Shown here piece after piece: positions 40,349 to 49,775 of a stretch of DNA of 64,000 bases. The stretch's first letter is position 1; the number at the start of each line of letters is the position of its first letter. The position numbers and the translations under genes were made by a program. Source of the DNA: Syntrophobacterales bacterium Delta_02 (GTDB lineage: Bacteria > Desulfobacterota > Syntrophorhabdia > Syntrophorhabdales > Syntrophorhabdaceae); the NCBI GenBank assembly GCA_001603955.1, contig LVAA01000079.1:1-64000 (forward strand). Direction: 5' to 3'. The notes below the pieces were generated by a model, which searched no databases, had not been told where the DNA came from, and saw nothing but the letters and a program-made list of their open reading frames with translations.

Positions 40349-41566
40349 TTATTGCTTCCTGTTGACCACGGATACGGCGAGGTTGCCCTTGTGGAGCGTG
40401 ACCGAGAGGGCCTCGCCCGGCATGACGGAGGAGGAGTCGGTGATGACGGTGCCGGTATCGGTCCTCGAGGTTATGGAGTAACCCCTCGCCAGGATCGCCC
40501 TGGGATTGAGGTCATGTATCCTCTGGCCGAGGACGTCGAACCTCGTGCGTGCGTTCTTCATGTAGAGCTGGACGTTGTGGGTGAGACCGACGGTGAGCTC
40601 GTCGAGGTAGAGGCGGTGGGAGGTGAAAAAATCTTTCCTGTCCTTGAATTCCATGACGTTGCTGACAAGCATGTACCGGGCTCTTTCGAGTTTCTTCTCC
40701 ATTGCCTGGCACAGGGAATCCTCAAGACCCCCGATGTAGCGGGCAAGCTCCTCTCTGTCGGGGACGACGAGGGCGGCGGCGGCCGTCGGTGTGGGGGCGC
40801 GCACGTCGGCTACGAAGTCCGCGATCGTGAAATCGACCTCGTGGCCAATCGCAGAGACCACAGGTATACGGGAGGCAAAGACAGACCTCGCCAGGCCCTC
40901 ATCGTTGAAGGAGGCCAGGTCCTCGTAGGAACCACCTCCTCTTCCGATGATGATGACATCGACCTGCCCGCTCCGGTTGAAGTGCTCGATGCCCTCCACG
41001 ATCTCGCGGGCCGCCTCTTCACCCTGTACGGACGCGGGCCAGACCTGAACGGGGACGGTGCCGCATCTCTCGTGTATGACCCTCAGCATGTCCCGTATCG
41101 CGGCGCCCACCGGCGAGGTGACTATCCCTATGCACCGCGGGAATTCAGGAAGAGGTTTCTTCAGGATTTCATCGAAGAGGCCCTCCCTGAAAAGCTTTTC
41201 CTTGAGTTCGAGGAACCGCAGGTAGGCCAAACCCTGCTCGCCGCTGCCGAGGATGTCGCTCACTATCAGCTGGTATTCGCCGCGTTTTTCGTAAATGTCG
41301 ATGCGACCCCTGCACAGGACCCGTTCGCCGTCCTTTATGACCCTGCCTGAGGAGACGCGCGCGGCATAGTTGAAGACAACACCGCGGATCATGGCGAGAT
41401 CGTCCTTCAGGGTAAAGTAGAAGTGTCCCGAGGGATAGAGCTTCGCGTTGGAGACCTCTCCTTCGATGCGGACGTCACGGAACCGGCCGCTGACGAACCG
41501 CTTGAGTTCGGCCGTCAGTTCCGATACTGTCAGAAGTCCTTCATCCTCACGCGGGTAGAGGGCCAT
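40349..41566 (-). CDS. xseA: Exodeoxyribonuclease VII large subunit
   Basis: LTVSELTAELKRFVSGRFRDVRIEGEVSNAKLYPSGHFYFTLKD; VIIIGRGGGSYEDLASFNDE; IPVVSAIGHEVDFTIADFVADVRAPTPTAAAALVVP. Confidence 0.97.
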   Translation of the reverse strand: MALYPREDEGLLTVSELTAELKRFVSGRFRDVRIEGEVSNAKLYPSGHFYFTLKDDLAMIRGVVFNYAARVSSGRVIKDGERVLCRGRIDIYEKRGEYQLIVSDILGSGEQGLAYLRFLELKEKLFREGLFDEILKKPLPEFPRCIGIVTSPVGAAIRDMLRVIHERCGTVPVQVWPASVQGEEAAREIVEGIEHFNRSGQVDVIIIGRGGGSYEDLASFNDEGLARSVFASRIPVVSAIGHEVDFTIADFVADVRAPTPTAAAALVVPDREELARYIGGLEDSLCQAMEKKLERARYMLVSNVMEFKDRKDFFTSHRLYLDELTVGLTHNVQLYMKNARTRFDVLGQRIHDLNPRAILARGYSITSRTDTGTVITDSSSVMPGEALSVTLHKGNLAVSVVNRKQ

Positions 41567-42853
41567 CTACTTCTTCTTGAGATAGTCCTTCATGAGCTTT
41601 ATGGAGCAGTACTCTCCGCACATGCTGCAGACATCGTTCTTCAGGTTCCGTTCCTTGCGGAAGGCCCTGATCTTATCCGGGTCAATAGCGCATTCGATCT
41701 GCCCCTTCCAGTCAAGGGCTTTCCGATATGTCGACATCGCCTTGTCAAGGGCAAAGGCCTTTTGGTTCCCCCGGGCAAGGTCGGCGGCATGGGCGGCTAT
41801 CTTTGTGACGATGACACCGTCGCGGACATCCTGCGGCATGGGCAGACCTAAATGCTCGGTGGGGGTGACATAGCACAGGAAATCGGCCCCGTGGTATGCC
41901 GCCAGGGCACCGCCCATGGCGGACGTGATGTGGTCATAACCGGGAGCTATATCGGTAACAACAGGACCGAGGACATAGAAGGGAGCTTCGTTGCACAGCC
42001 TCTTCTGAAGGACCATGTTCGTTTCAATCTGGTTTATCGGCACGTGGCCGGGACCTTCGATCATAACCTGGACACCTTTGTCAAGGGCCTCCGCACAAAG
42101 CTCTCCCAGGATGATAAGTTCCTCGATCTGCCCGCGGTCGGTCGCGTCGGCGATGCAGCCAGGACGAAGACCGTCCCCGAGACTGATCGTCATGTCGTAT
42201 TTTTTCGCGATATCCACGAGGCGGTCGAAATTCTCATAGAGAGGATTCTCCCTGCCGTTCACGATGATCCACTGCGCAAGGAAAGCGCCGCCGCGGCTCA
42301 CGATGTCCGTTATCCTTCCCTGCTTTCTCAGGCGCTCCAGGGCACTCCTGGTGACACCACAGTGAACTGTCACGAAATCGACTCCATCGGCACCGTGTTT
42401 CTCGATGACCTCAAAGATATCGTCCGCCTCCATTCTGGTTATGGCCTTCCTCTTCTTGGCGGTCTCAATGGCGGCCTGGTATATGGGAACGGTCCCGACG
42501 GGGATCTTTGCCGCATCTACAACGATCTTGCGGATCTCATCAAGGTTGCCGCCGGTGCTGAGGTCCATGACGGCATCTGCCCCTGCCTCCCGTGCAACGG
42601 TCAGTTTCTCCAGTTCCTCGTCGATGTTCACCCGCTCCGGAGAGGTACCGATGTTGGCATTGACCTTGACGGAAAGACCCTTGCCCACCCCCTTGGGGGT
42701 GAAGTTCTTGTGTCTGTTGTTCGCAAGAATTGTGACCTTTCCTTCCGCGAGGTGCCGGCGGAGGTCTTCCCTGTCGATGCCTTCGTCGCGGGCGACGCGC
42801 TCCATCACCTTCGTGATCTTTCCTTCACGTGCTGCAATAAGCTGATTTTTCAT
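41567..42853 (-). CDS. thiC: Phosphomethylpyrimidine synthase
   Basis: VNANIGTSPERVNIDEELEKLTVAREAGADAVMDLSTGG; VMIEGPGHVPINQIETNMVLQKRLC; C-terminal CSMCGEYCSIKL. Confidence 0.98.
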   Translation of the reverse strand: MKNQLIAAREGKITKVMERVARDEGIDREDLRRHLAEGKVTILANNRHKNFTPKGVGKGLSVKVNANIGTSPERVNIDEELEKLTVAREAGADAVMDLSTGGNLDEIRKIVVDAAKIPVGTVPIYQAAIETAKKRKAITRMEADDIFEVIEKHGADGVDFVTVHCGVTRSALERLRKQGRITDIVSRGGAFLAQWIIVNGRENPLYENFDRLVDIAKKYDMTISLGDGLRPGCIADATDRGQIEELIILGELCAEALDKGVQVMIEGPGHVPINQIETNMVLQKRLCNEAPFYVLGPVVTDIAPGYDHITSAMGGALAAYHGADFLCYVTPTEHLGLPMPQDVRDGVIVTKIAAHAADLARGNQKAFALDKAMSTYRKALDWKGQIECAIDPDKIRAFRKERNLKNDVCSMCGEYCSIKLMKDYLKKK

Positions 42854-43746
42854 GATCGTATCATCTCCATACTCTTAACGGACCCGGGTCCTCCGGCAAT
42901 CTCCCGCGAGCCCCTTGTATTTTCACGTGTTCCTTCGCTGCGTCGAAATGTCCTTTCCGTTGCCGAAGAGACGTAGAAATACCCTTTCCTGTCAATCCTG
43001 TAGCTCGACTCCAAAAGCTTTTCGAGATAAACCTGCGTCGCTATGAACGCCTCGGCCAAAGAATATCCCGCCGCGAGGAAACAGGCCAGGGCCGAGGAAA
43101 AGGAACAGCCTGTGCCATGGATTGACCGGGAGAGTCTCTTCTTTCTGTAGAGAAGATATTCCCTGCCGTCGAACAATACATCGACGGGGTCGCCTTCCAG
43201 GTGGCCTCCCTTTATGATGACCGCCCGCGGCCCGAGAGCGTGAATTCTCTCAGCCGCCTTCCTGGCCGCCTTCACTGTCCTTACTCTTGCGTTCGTTATG
43301 GCGGAAGCCTCTTCCGCGTTAGGCGTTATGACCGTGACCTTTCCAAAAAGCAGATCGATGCACGCGTCCCTGCCCTCATCCGTGATGAGCGGGGTGCCGT
43401 TCTTAGCGGCAAGGACAGGGTCGAGAACGACGGGCATACCCTTCCTCCTCGCCAGAAAACGCGCCGTCACCCTGACATGAGACTCATCGCAGAGGACACC
43501 TATCTTTACGGCCTTTACCGCAACCCCTGCCGTGGCCGCCTGGAGGGTGTCACGAAAAAGTTCCTCCGACGACGCCTCCACGCGCCCCACTCCGCCGGGG
43601 CCCTGGACCACGGTGCAGGTGGGCACGGCAATGCCATGGAAGCCGAACGAAAAGAACGTATCGACATCCCTCACGATACCCGCTCCCGAAGAGGCATCAA
43701 AACCGGCTATGGTGACAAGGCTTTTCATTTTTCGTGGCTCGTACAT
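42850..43746 (-). CDS. thiD: Hydroxymethylpyrimidine/phosphomethylpyrimidine kinase
   Basis: TIAGFDASSGAGIVRDVDTFFSFGFHGIAVPTCTVVQG; VLDPVLAAKNGTPLI; SIHGTGCSFSSALACFLAAG. Confidence 0.94.
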   Translation of the reverse strand: MYEPRKMKSLVTIAGFDASSGAGIVRDVDTFFSFGFHGIAVPTCTVVQGPGGVGRVEASSEELFRDTLQAATAGVAVKAVKIGVLCDESHVRVTARFLARRKGMPVVLDPVLAAKNGTPLITDEGRDACIDLLFGKVTVITPNAEEASAITNARVRTVKAARKAAERIHALGPRAVIIKGGHLEGDPVDVLFDGREYLLYRKKRLSRSIHGTGCSFSSALACFLAAGYSLAEAFIATQVYLEKLLESSYRIDRKGYFYVSSATERTFRRSEGTRENTRGSREIAGGPGSVKSMEMIRS

Positions 43747-44060
43747 ACCCCTTGGATTTTAAAACTGAAAACTATACCACACTTGCCCTGTCAAGAGCCA
43801 TACAAATCCCACCGTGAGGCTGTTCAAGCGGGTTGAATGGCTTGAGGGTCAAGGGCAAGGACATACCATCGCTGTTCTTGGACCCGCCAATGACCCCGGC
43901 CACCCAAACCCTTGCTACGCCGCGGCGGGGAGCGTGTTCGACGGTTTTGTCGAAGGCTTTCCGCGGCGTCGACATTTGTTTCCGTGAAATCTTCCGGTCA
44001 TCGATGGTCACGATCTGACTTCCCCCCTGTTTACGGCGACTTACAAACACATGCCGCAAA

Positions 44061-44076
44061 TGGCACGGTAATTGCC
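44061..44076 (+). promoter_or_regulatory. Sigma-54 (-24/-12) promoter TGGCACGGTAATTGCC
   Basis: Consensus GG-N10-GC spacing with TGGCACG and TTGC boxes; upstream of the Spy/ZraP-like gene in a cluster with an NtrC-type regulator. Confidence 0.82.
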
Positions 44077-44122
44077 AAAAGAGAAAGCTATGATTTGCAA
44101 AAAGCCATATGAGGAGGTTACA

Positions 44123-44578
44123 ATGAAAAAGCTTTCGGGAGTCATCGTGGCAGTCCTGTTCGTGGCCCTGGCGACCACTGCATTTGCCGTCGGGCCGGCA
44201 GGTTTCGGGCCGAAAGGGTATGGTCGGGGTATAGATCTCTCCAAGGAACAGACGGATAAGATGTGGCAGATACGAGAGAAATTCGCCAGCGATACCTCAT
44301 CTCTGCGTTACGAGCTCTTTCAGAAACGTGGTGAACTGAGGGCCCTGTATTCCGATCCCAAGGCAAGCGACGCAGCGATCATGGCAAAGGAAAAGGAAGT
44401 CAACACGCTGAGGCAGAAGATGCATGACAGAATGGTCCGGTTCAAGTTGGAACAGAGAAAGGTCTACACTCCGGAGCAGCTCCAGAAACTGGCTGACTCC
44501 GGCTACGGTCCCGGCTTCGGCGGTGGTCGCGGTGGTCGCGGCATCGGGCGGGGACCCGGGCCGTGTGGCAGATTCTAG
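44123..44578 (+). CDS. Spy/CpxP/ZraP-like periplasmic protein
   Basis: Signal peptide; LSKEQTDKMWQIREKFASDTSSLRYELFQKRGELRALYSDPKASDAAIMAKEKEVNTLRQKM; Gly/Arg-rich tail. Confidence 0.88.
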   Translation: MKKLSGVIVAVLFVALATTAFAVGPAGFGPKGYGRGIDLSKEQTDKMWQIREKFASDTSSLRYELFQKRGELRALYSDPKASDAAIMAKEKEVNTLRQKMHDRMVRFKLEQRKVYTPEQLQKLADSGYGPGFGGGRGGRGIGRGPGPCGRF

Positions 44579-44591
44579 GCACATGAAAAAC

Positions 44592-44629
44592 AAGGTGACG
44601 GCCTCCCTCCGAAGGTCCGTCACCTTCAT
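44592..44629 (+). other. Intercistronic hairpin
   Basis: AAGGTGACGG...CCGTCACCTT 10-bp stem, no U-tract. Confidence 0.6.
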
Positions 44630-44645
44630 GAAAAGGGAGGGAACA

Positions 44646-45035
44646 ATGAAAAACATCGTGGCAGTCGTATTGCTGGCAACGGTGGCGGGATTATTCCTGG
44701 TCTCATGCGCGTCTGAAGGATATAACACCCAGAAAGGCGCCGCGATCGGGGCCGGCCTTGGTGCCATAGCAGGACAGGTCATAGGACACGACACGGCCTC
44801 GACGCTCATCGGCGCGGCGGTGGGAACCCTTGTCGGAGCCGTGGGCGGCAATGCCGTCGACCAGCACGTGCAGAACCAGCAGCGCGGTGCGGCTCAGCAA
44901 ACTGCGGCATACCCGTCATCGAGTCAGGTGACCCCCCAGGACCAGCCTCCCGGACAATGGGTTGAAGTGCCCGGTCAGTGGATAGGCGGGAAATGGGTTC
45001 CCGCGCACAAGGTATGGGTACCCGTGAATCCATGA
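44646..45035 (+). CDS. Glycine-zipper lipoprotein with YXXGQWVEVPGQWIGGKWVPAH C-terminal motif
   Basis: Lipobox LVSCAS; GAAIGAGLGAIAGQVIGHDTASTLIGAAVGTLVGAVGGNA. Confidence 0.85.
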   Translation: MKNIVAVVLLATVAGLFLVSCASEGYNTQKGAAIGAGLGAIAGQVIGHDTASTLIGAAVGTLVGAVGGNAVDQHVQNQQRGAAQQTAAYPSSSQVTPQDQPPGQWVEVPGQWIGGKWVPAHKVWVPVNP

Positions 45036-45451
45036 CATTTGTCGCTGTCTTCATTCTCCTGTGCGCGTTCATGACGCCCTCTCTGCGGGCTCAGAATTCC
45101 TATTCCGAGTTCGAGAGAGGGCTTCAACTCACGGAATCCCAGAGGGCACAGGTTGAAGACATCCGGAACAGGTACATCACCGAATGGCAGTCCCTGAGGA
45201 GAGAGTCGTCGCGAAAGCAAAGGGAACTCCGGGAGCTTAGCCGGGACCCCGGGGCCAACTCCGCCAGGATAGGCAGGGTACAGGGCGAGCTGCAGGAGCT
45301 CGACACCGCCAGGCACAACTCCTATCAACAATACCGATCCGAAATCTCGAGAGCACTTAACCAAAGACAACGCCAGCAGTACAACAGCTTCTGCGACCAG
45401 GAGCGTAGACAGAAAATGCAGCGTTTTCGTCCGGGGCGGCATGGGAGATAA
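45032..45451 (+). CDS. Second Spy/ZraP-like periplasmic coiled-coil protein
   Basis: Signal peptide; LTESQRAQVEDIRNRYITEWQSLRRESSRKQRELRELSRDPGANSARI; overlaps the upstream gene by 4 nt. Confidence 0.78.
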   Translation: MTFVAVFILLCAFMTPSLRAQNSYSEFERGLQLTESQRAQVEDIRNRYITEWQSLRRESSRKQRELRELSRDPGANSARIGRVQGELQELDTARHNSYQQYRSEISRALNQRQRQQYNSFCDQERRQKMQRFRPGRHGR

Positions 45452-47021
45452 ACGAGCTGTTGCCCTTCCCCTGTTCTTCGCGCTCTTCCTTGTTCTTGTC
45501 CTACTCACCGGGTTCTTCCAGATAAGGATCATCCGCAGCAACATCGAACGTCAGCTCATGGGAGAAGCGGAGATCATCTTCACGCACGTCCAGAGAGAGA
45601 TAGACATCAACCTTGAATACCTGAGTTTCCTCGACAGATCGCCTGTCATCATCACCCCCTATTTCTTCAACATCATGGCCTTCGACGAGTCGATCATCGA
45701 CGATCTCGACACTGCCGTGGGCCGGCTTCTGAAGAACCCTGGACAGAAGGACCTGGAAACTCTCTCCCCGGCCAACATCGTTGAATACGACCTCACGGGA
45801 AAGATCGTCGCCAGGAAAGGGAGAAACGATATTCCCTCCAGGTTGGTTCGCAAACTCGTCTCAGGAGAGCAGACGACCGTCATCAGGATGCCTGTCACCA
45901 GCGACAGGTCGCTGGTCTTCGGCAGACGCGCGGGCGACAGCATCCTTTTTGTCAGGATCAATGCCCCGGAACTGGAAACACTGAGAAGGAAGGTCATCCT
46001 CAGGGACATTGTAGACAGGGAGGAAAAGAGGTTCAGCGTCGACGCCATCAAGATCTATGACGGAAAAGGTGATCTTTTTGTCGGAACCAGCGAGGGTGGA
46101 AAAGACACTTTCCTTCTCGAGAGGGCGCTGTCCTCGAAGGTTCTCCCCGGGTTTCGCATGCAGATCTTCATCTCGAGGGACCTTGCGCGGGACACCGTCC
46201 AGAGGTCGGCCATCGGCTTCATACTCATACTTGCGGTCCTTTTCGTTTCAGGAGCCGGGAGCATCTACGCGTTCTTCGTGATGGAGCGGAAATACGCGAA
46301 GAAGGTCAAGGAAATGGAACGGGAGATGGAGATCAAGGAACGGCTGGTATCGCTGGGAAAACTGGCTTCCGGGATGGCCCACGAGATCAGAAACCCCCTG
46401 AATGCCATCGGTCTGTCCGTTCAGCGTCTCAAGAGGGAATTCCTCCCCTCCGATGAGAAGAAGGAGGAATACCTCACTTTCCTCGATATCATCAGGAACG
46501 AACTCACGCGCGTCAACGGGATAGTCGAGGAGTTCCTCCAATCGACGAGGGCGCAGGCCCCTTTCAGCCGGGAGGACCTGCGCGATCTCCTCGAAGAGGT
46601 GATCATAATCGTCGGGGAAAAGGCCTCGTCCAAGGGCATCTTCATAGAGAACGCCACGGGCACCGGCATTCATGTTGAATGCCAGAGGGACAGGCTTAAA
46701 CAGGCATTCTACAACATCATCATAAACGCCATAGAGTCCATGAACAACGGGGGAAAGATCGACGTGACGGTGAAGCAGAGAGACTCCCGGGTGGAAATAT
46801 CGGTCAGGGATTCCGGGTCCGGCATCAGTGAAGAGACGCTGTCGAGAATATTTGAATACTATTACACAACAAAGCACAAGGGTATGGGTCTCGGACTTCC
46901 CATATCGTACCTGATAGTAAAAGACCATGGCGGCGACATCAAGGTAACGAGCGCCGCCGGGCAGGGAACCACCTTTACCGTCATCCTGCCCCTCAGGCAT
47001 GACGGCGCGGCGACGGTATGA
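45441..47021 (+). CDS. Sensor histidine kinase (ZraS-like)
   Basis: Periplasmic sensor between two TMs; LGKLASGMAHEIRNPLNAIGLSVQRLKREF; ISEETLSRIFEYYYTTKHKGMGLGLPISYLIVKDHGG. Confidence 0.94.
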   Translation: MGDKRAVALPLFFALFLVLVLLTGFFQIRIIRSNIERQLMGEAEIIFTHVQREIDINLEYLSFLDRSPVIITPYFFNIMAFDESIIDDLDTAVGRLLKNPGQKDLETLSPANIVEYDLTGKIVARKGRNDIPSRLVRKLVSGEQTTVIRMPVTSDRSLVFGRRAGDSILFVRINAPELETLRRKVILRDIVDREEKRFSVDAIKIYDGKGDLFVGTSEGGKDTFLLERALSSKVLPGFRMQIFISRDLARDTVQRSAIGFILILAVLFVSGAGSIYAFFVMERKYAKKVKEMEREMEIKERLVSLGKLASGMAHEIRNPLNAIGLSVQRLKREFLPSDEKKEEYLTFLDIIRNELTRVNGIVEEFLQSTRAQAPFSREDLRDLLEEVIIIVGEKASSKGIFIENATGTGIHVECQRDRLKQAFYNIIINAIESMNNGGKIDVTVKQRDSRVEISVRDSGSGISEETLSRIFEYYYTTKHKGMGLGLPISYLIVKDHGGDIKVTSAAGQGTTFTVILPLRHDGAATV

Positions 47022-47043
47022 AAGGAAAGGAGGGGTTGCGGTT

Positions 47044-48408
47044 ATGGACAGGGTCGGCATATTGATCGTGGAAGACGAGGAGACACAGAGGTCGCTCCTC
47101 GGCGGGTTGCTCAAGAAAGAAGGCTACACGGTAGGCGAAGCATCGGACGGGGAAAGCGCCCTCGCCCTGTTTCAGAAGGATATCTTCGAGATCGTCCTTC
47201 TCGATTACAGACTGCCCGACACGGACGGCCTGTCCCTTCTCAAGAAAATAAAGGAGATCAACCCGGCGACGGAAGTGGTCATGATCACCGCCTTCGGGAG
47301 TATCGAGAACGCCGTTGGGGCCCTCAAGGCCGGGGCTTCGGAATACCTTACAAAACCCATCGATCTCGACGACCTCCTCTTCAAGCTGCGCAAGGTGGAG
47401 GAGAAAACATATCTCATCCGCGAGAACATGGTCCTTCGCGAAACCCTCCGGGACCGTTTCAAGTCGGAGGAGTTCGTCTACCAGAGCGAGAAGATGCATG
47501 AGGTCTCCAGCCTGGTGGTCAGGATAGCGAAAACGGATTCAACGTGCATAATAAGCGGCGAGAGCGGCGTCGGGAAAGAGGTCGTCCTCAACATGATCCA
47601 CGCGCTCAGCGAGCGCAAGGACTTCCCCCTTGTCAAGGTCAACTGCGCTGCCATTCCCGAGACGCTCCTGGAAAGCGAACTCTTCGGTTATGAGAAGGGA
47701 GCCTTCACAGGCGCCTACCAGCGCAAGGCCGGCAAGTTCGAGCTCGCCAACAAGGGGACCATCTTTCTTGATGAGATAGGCGACATTCCCCTCGTCCTCC
47801 AATCCAAGCTCCTGAGGGTAATCCAGGAAAAAGAGATCGAACGTCTTGGCGGGGCGCACCCCATCAAGGTCGATGTGCGCATCATCGCCGCGACCAACCG
47901 GAACCTGGAGGAGGAGGTCAGGAAAGGAACGTTTCGCGAAGACCTTTACTACCGTCTCAATGTCGTCGATATCGTCATCCCTCCCCTAAGGGAACGCAAG
48001 GAAGACATTCCGCTCCTCATCGATTTCTTTCTGAAGAAGTACACCATGAAACATAAGAAGAGCGTCAAGGGCCTCACCCGAGAGGCGCGCGACATCCTCG
48101 TGAAATACGACTATCCGGGCAACGTGAGAGAACTGGAGAACATCGTGGAGCGGGCCACAGTGCTTACCCGGGGAGACCATATCACGAGCCAGGACCTGCC
48201 GAACCTCGCGGAGCAGGCGGCGGCGGCCGGCGGCGGCAGTATCCGCGGCACCGTTGAATCCATCGAGAGATCGATGATCATGGAAGCCCTGGTAAATGCC
48301 GACTGGGTCCAGACAAAGGCGGCGGCGGCGCTGGGCCTGTCGGAACGCATGCTGAGGTACAAGATAAAGAAGTACGGTATATCGCGATCATCCCGCTCCG
48401 CGGGCTGA
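47044..48408 (+). CDS. Sigma-54-dependent response regulator (NtrC/ZraR-like)
   Basis: REC domain, GESGVGKEVVLNMIH Walker A, ELFGYEKGAFTGAYQRKAGKFE, Fis-type HTH ERSMIMEALVNADWVQTKAAAALGLSERMLRYKIKKYGI. Confidence 0.96.
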   Translation: MDRVGILIVEDEETQRSLLGGLLKKEGYTVGEASDGESALALFQKDIFEIVLLDYRLPDTDGLSLLKKIKEINPATEVVMITAFGSIENAVGALKAGASEYLTKPIDLDDLLFKLRKVEEKTYLIRENMVLRETLRDRFKSEEFVYQSEKMHEVSSLVVRIAKTDSTCIISGESGVGKEVVLNMIHALSERKDFPLVKVNCAAIPETLLESELFGYEKGAFTGAYQRKAGKFELANKGTIFLDEIGDIPLVLQSKLLRVIQEKEIERLGGAHPIKVDVRIIAATNRNLEEEVRKGTFREDLYYRLNVVDIVIPPLRERKEDIPLLIDFFLKKYTMKHKKSVKGLTREARDILVKYDYPGNVRELENIVERATVLTRGDHITSQDLPNLAEQAAAAGGGSIRGTVESIERSMIMEALVNADWVQTKAAAALGLSERMLRYKIKKYGISRSSRSAG

Positions 48409-48611
48409 TCGCGTGAACGGGCACACGGAAAAAAGCAAGAAGATTTCCAATAAAGAGCGTGCGGTCGGCAGATCCTGATGGCTTCCGCGCCCACCTCGTG
48501 AGCCCGCTTGCCCGTTTGCGCGCAGGCCCTTACACCCGTCAGGCGAGTCAGCGCCGACCTGTTGGCCCACAGGGTGGACGCTTTAGCATTCATATTTTCC
48601 CTTCCTTATGT

Positions 48612-48617
48612 TATAGA
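48612..48617 (+). promoter_or_regulatory. Putative extended -10 (TGTTATAGA) 5 nt upstream of the mlaE ATG
   Basis: TGT-TATAGA; predicted leaderless start. Confidence 0.4.
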
Positions 48618-48622
48618 TAAAA

Positions 48623-49753
48623 ATGCCCCATGAGAATTCTTACCACATAGAGGCGGCCGATGGCGGCGTGATCACACTTGTGCTCACGGCCAGGATGGAT
48701 CTGGAGCGTTTCGGCGAACTCTCCGGGCTCATCGAAACCATTTTCGATACGCACAGTCCCTCAAAGCTCAACGTGGACATGAGCGGAGTCACCTATTTCG
48801 ACTCGGCGGGGGCTCTCTTCATCGTCGAACTCGAGGACGAGGCACGCAAGCGTTCCGTGGTCTTCACGCTCTCCGGCCTCTCCCGGGAAAAGATGGGGAT
48901 CCTGAGCCTCATCGACAGGGATGCCCTCACAAAACCAAGCCTGGCGCCGCGGGAACGCCGCATGAACGTAGTCGAGCACCTGGGTGCGGCTTCCCTCGGG
49001 GCTCTCAGGGACATTTACGATATCATATCCTTCAGCGGAGAGCTCATCTGCGAACTCGGCCACTCCCTGATGCAGCTTCAGAAGGTCCGATGGGGTGACG
49101 TGGTGTCGTACATGAAGAAGGTCGGCGTCGACGGTTTGCCCATCGTGGGCCTCATCAGTTTTCTCCTCGGCCTCATCATGGCCTTCATGTCGTCCCTCCA
49201 GTTGAAACAGTTTGGAGCGAACATCTACGTTGCCTCCCTTGTCGCCGTGGCGATGGTCCGCGAACTGGGACCGATCATGACGGCCATCATCGTCGCCGGA
49301 CGGTCCGGCTCCGCCTTTGCCGCCGAGATCGGCACGATGAAGGTGAACGAGGAGGTCGATGCCCTCTCCACCATGGGATTCAGTCCCATGCGCTTTCTCT
49401 CCATCCCTAAGGTGATCGCATCCGTGCTCACAGTCCCCGTCCTCACGATATTCTCCAGCATATTCGCCATAATGGGCGGCCTCATCGTCGGGGTCCTGGG
49501 TCTGAACCTCACGATCTTCACGTACATCCAGCAGACAATGAAGGCGATATCGATCTTCGACATAGTGTCGGGCCTGGTGAAGTCCGTTGTTTTTGCGGCG
49601 GCGATCTCTGCGATAGGGTGCCAGAGGGGCTTCAAGGTGCGCGGTGGAGCCGAGGCCGTCGGCAATGCCACCACATCGGCGGTGGTGACGTCCATATTTC
49701 TCATTATTGTGATAGATTCGAGCTTTGCTATAATACTGCATTACATTCATTAG
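48623..49753 (+). CDS. mlaE: MlaE-family lipid ABC permease with N-terminal STAS (MlaB-like) domain
   Basis: STAS segment PSKLNVDMSGVTYFDSAGALFIVELEDEA fused to MlaE core VGLISFLLGLIMAFMSSLQLKQFGANIYVASLVAVAMVRELGPIMTAIIVAGRSGSAFAAEIGTMKVNEEVDAL. Confidence 0.94.
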   Translation: MPHENSYHIEAADGGVITLVLTARMDLERFGELSGLIETIFDTHSPSKLNVDMSGVTYFDSAGALFIVELEDEARKRSVVFTLSGLSREKMGILSLIDRDALTKPSLAPRERRMNVVEHLGAASLGALRDIYDIISFSGELICELGHSLMQLQKVRWGDVVSYMKKVGVDGLPIVGLISFLLGLIMAFMSSLQLKQFGANIYVASLVAVAMVRELGPIMTAIIVAGRSGSAFAAEIGTMKVNEEVDALSTMGFSPMRFLSIPKVIASVLTVPVLTIFSSIFAIMGGLIVGVLGLNLTIFTYIQQTMKAISIFDIVSGLVKSVVFAAAISAIGCQRGFKVRGGAEAVGNATTSAVVTSIFLIIVIDSSFAIILHYIH

Positions 49754-49775
49754 GTACCAGGGTGGGAACGAAGAC

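Noticed and set aside
43772-44059. 95-aa minus strand ORF (MRHVFVSRRKQGGSQIV...)
   Set aside because: No recognised family, partly made of GCTTGAACC-type repeat sequence; insufficient support.
43747-44060. TPP riboswitch upstream of thiD-thiC
   Set aside because: No CUGAGA / ACCUGAUCUGGAUAAUGCCAGCG-like segments on the minus strand in this spacer.
48409-48622. Possible small RNA or ORF between the response regulator and mlaE
   Set aside because: No terminator, conserved motif or convincing ORF that I could identify; only the -10 near mlaE is supportable.
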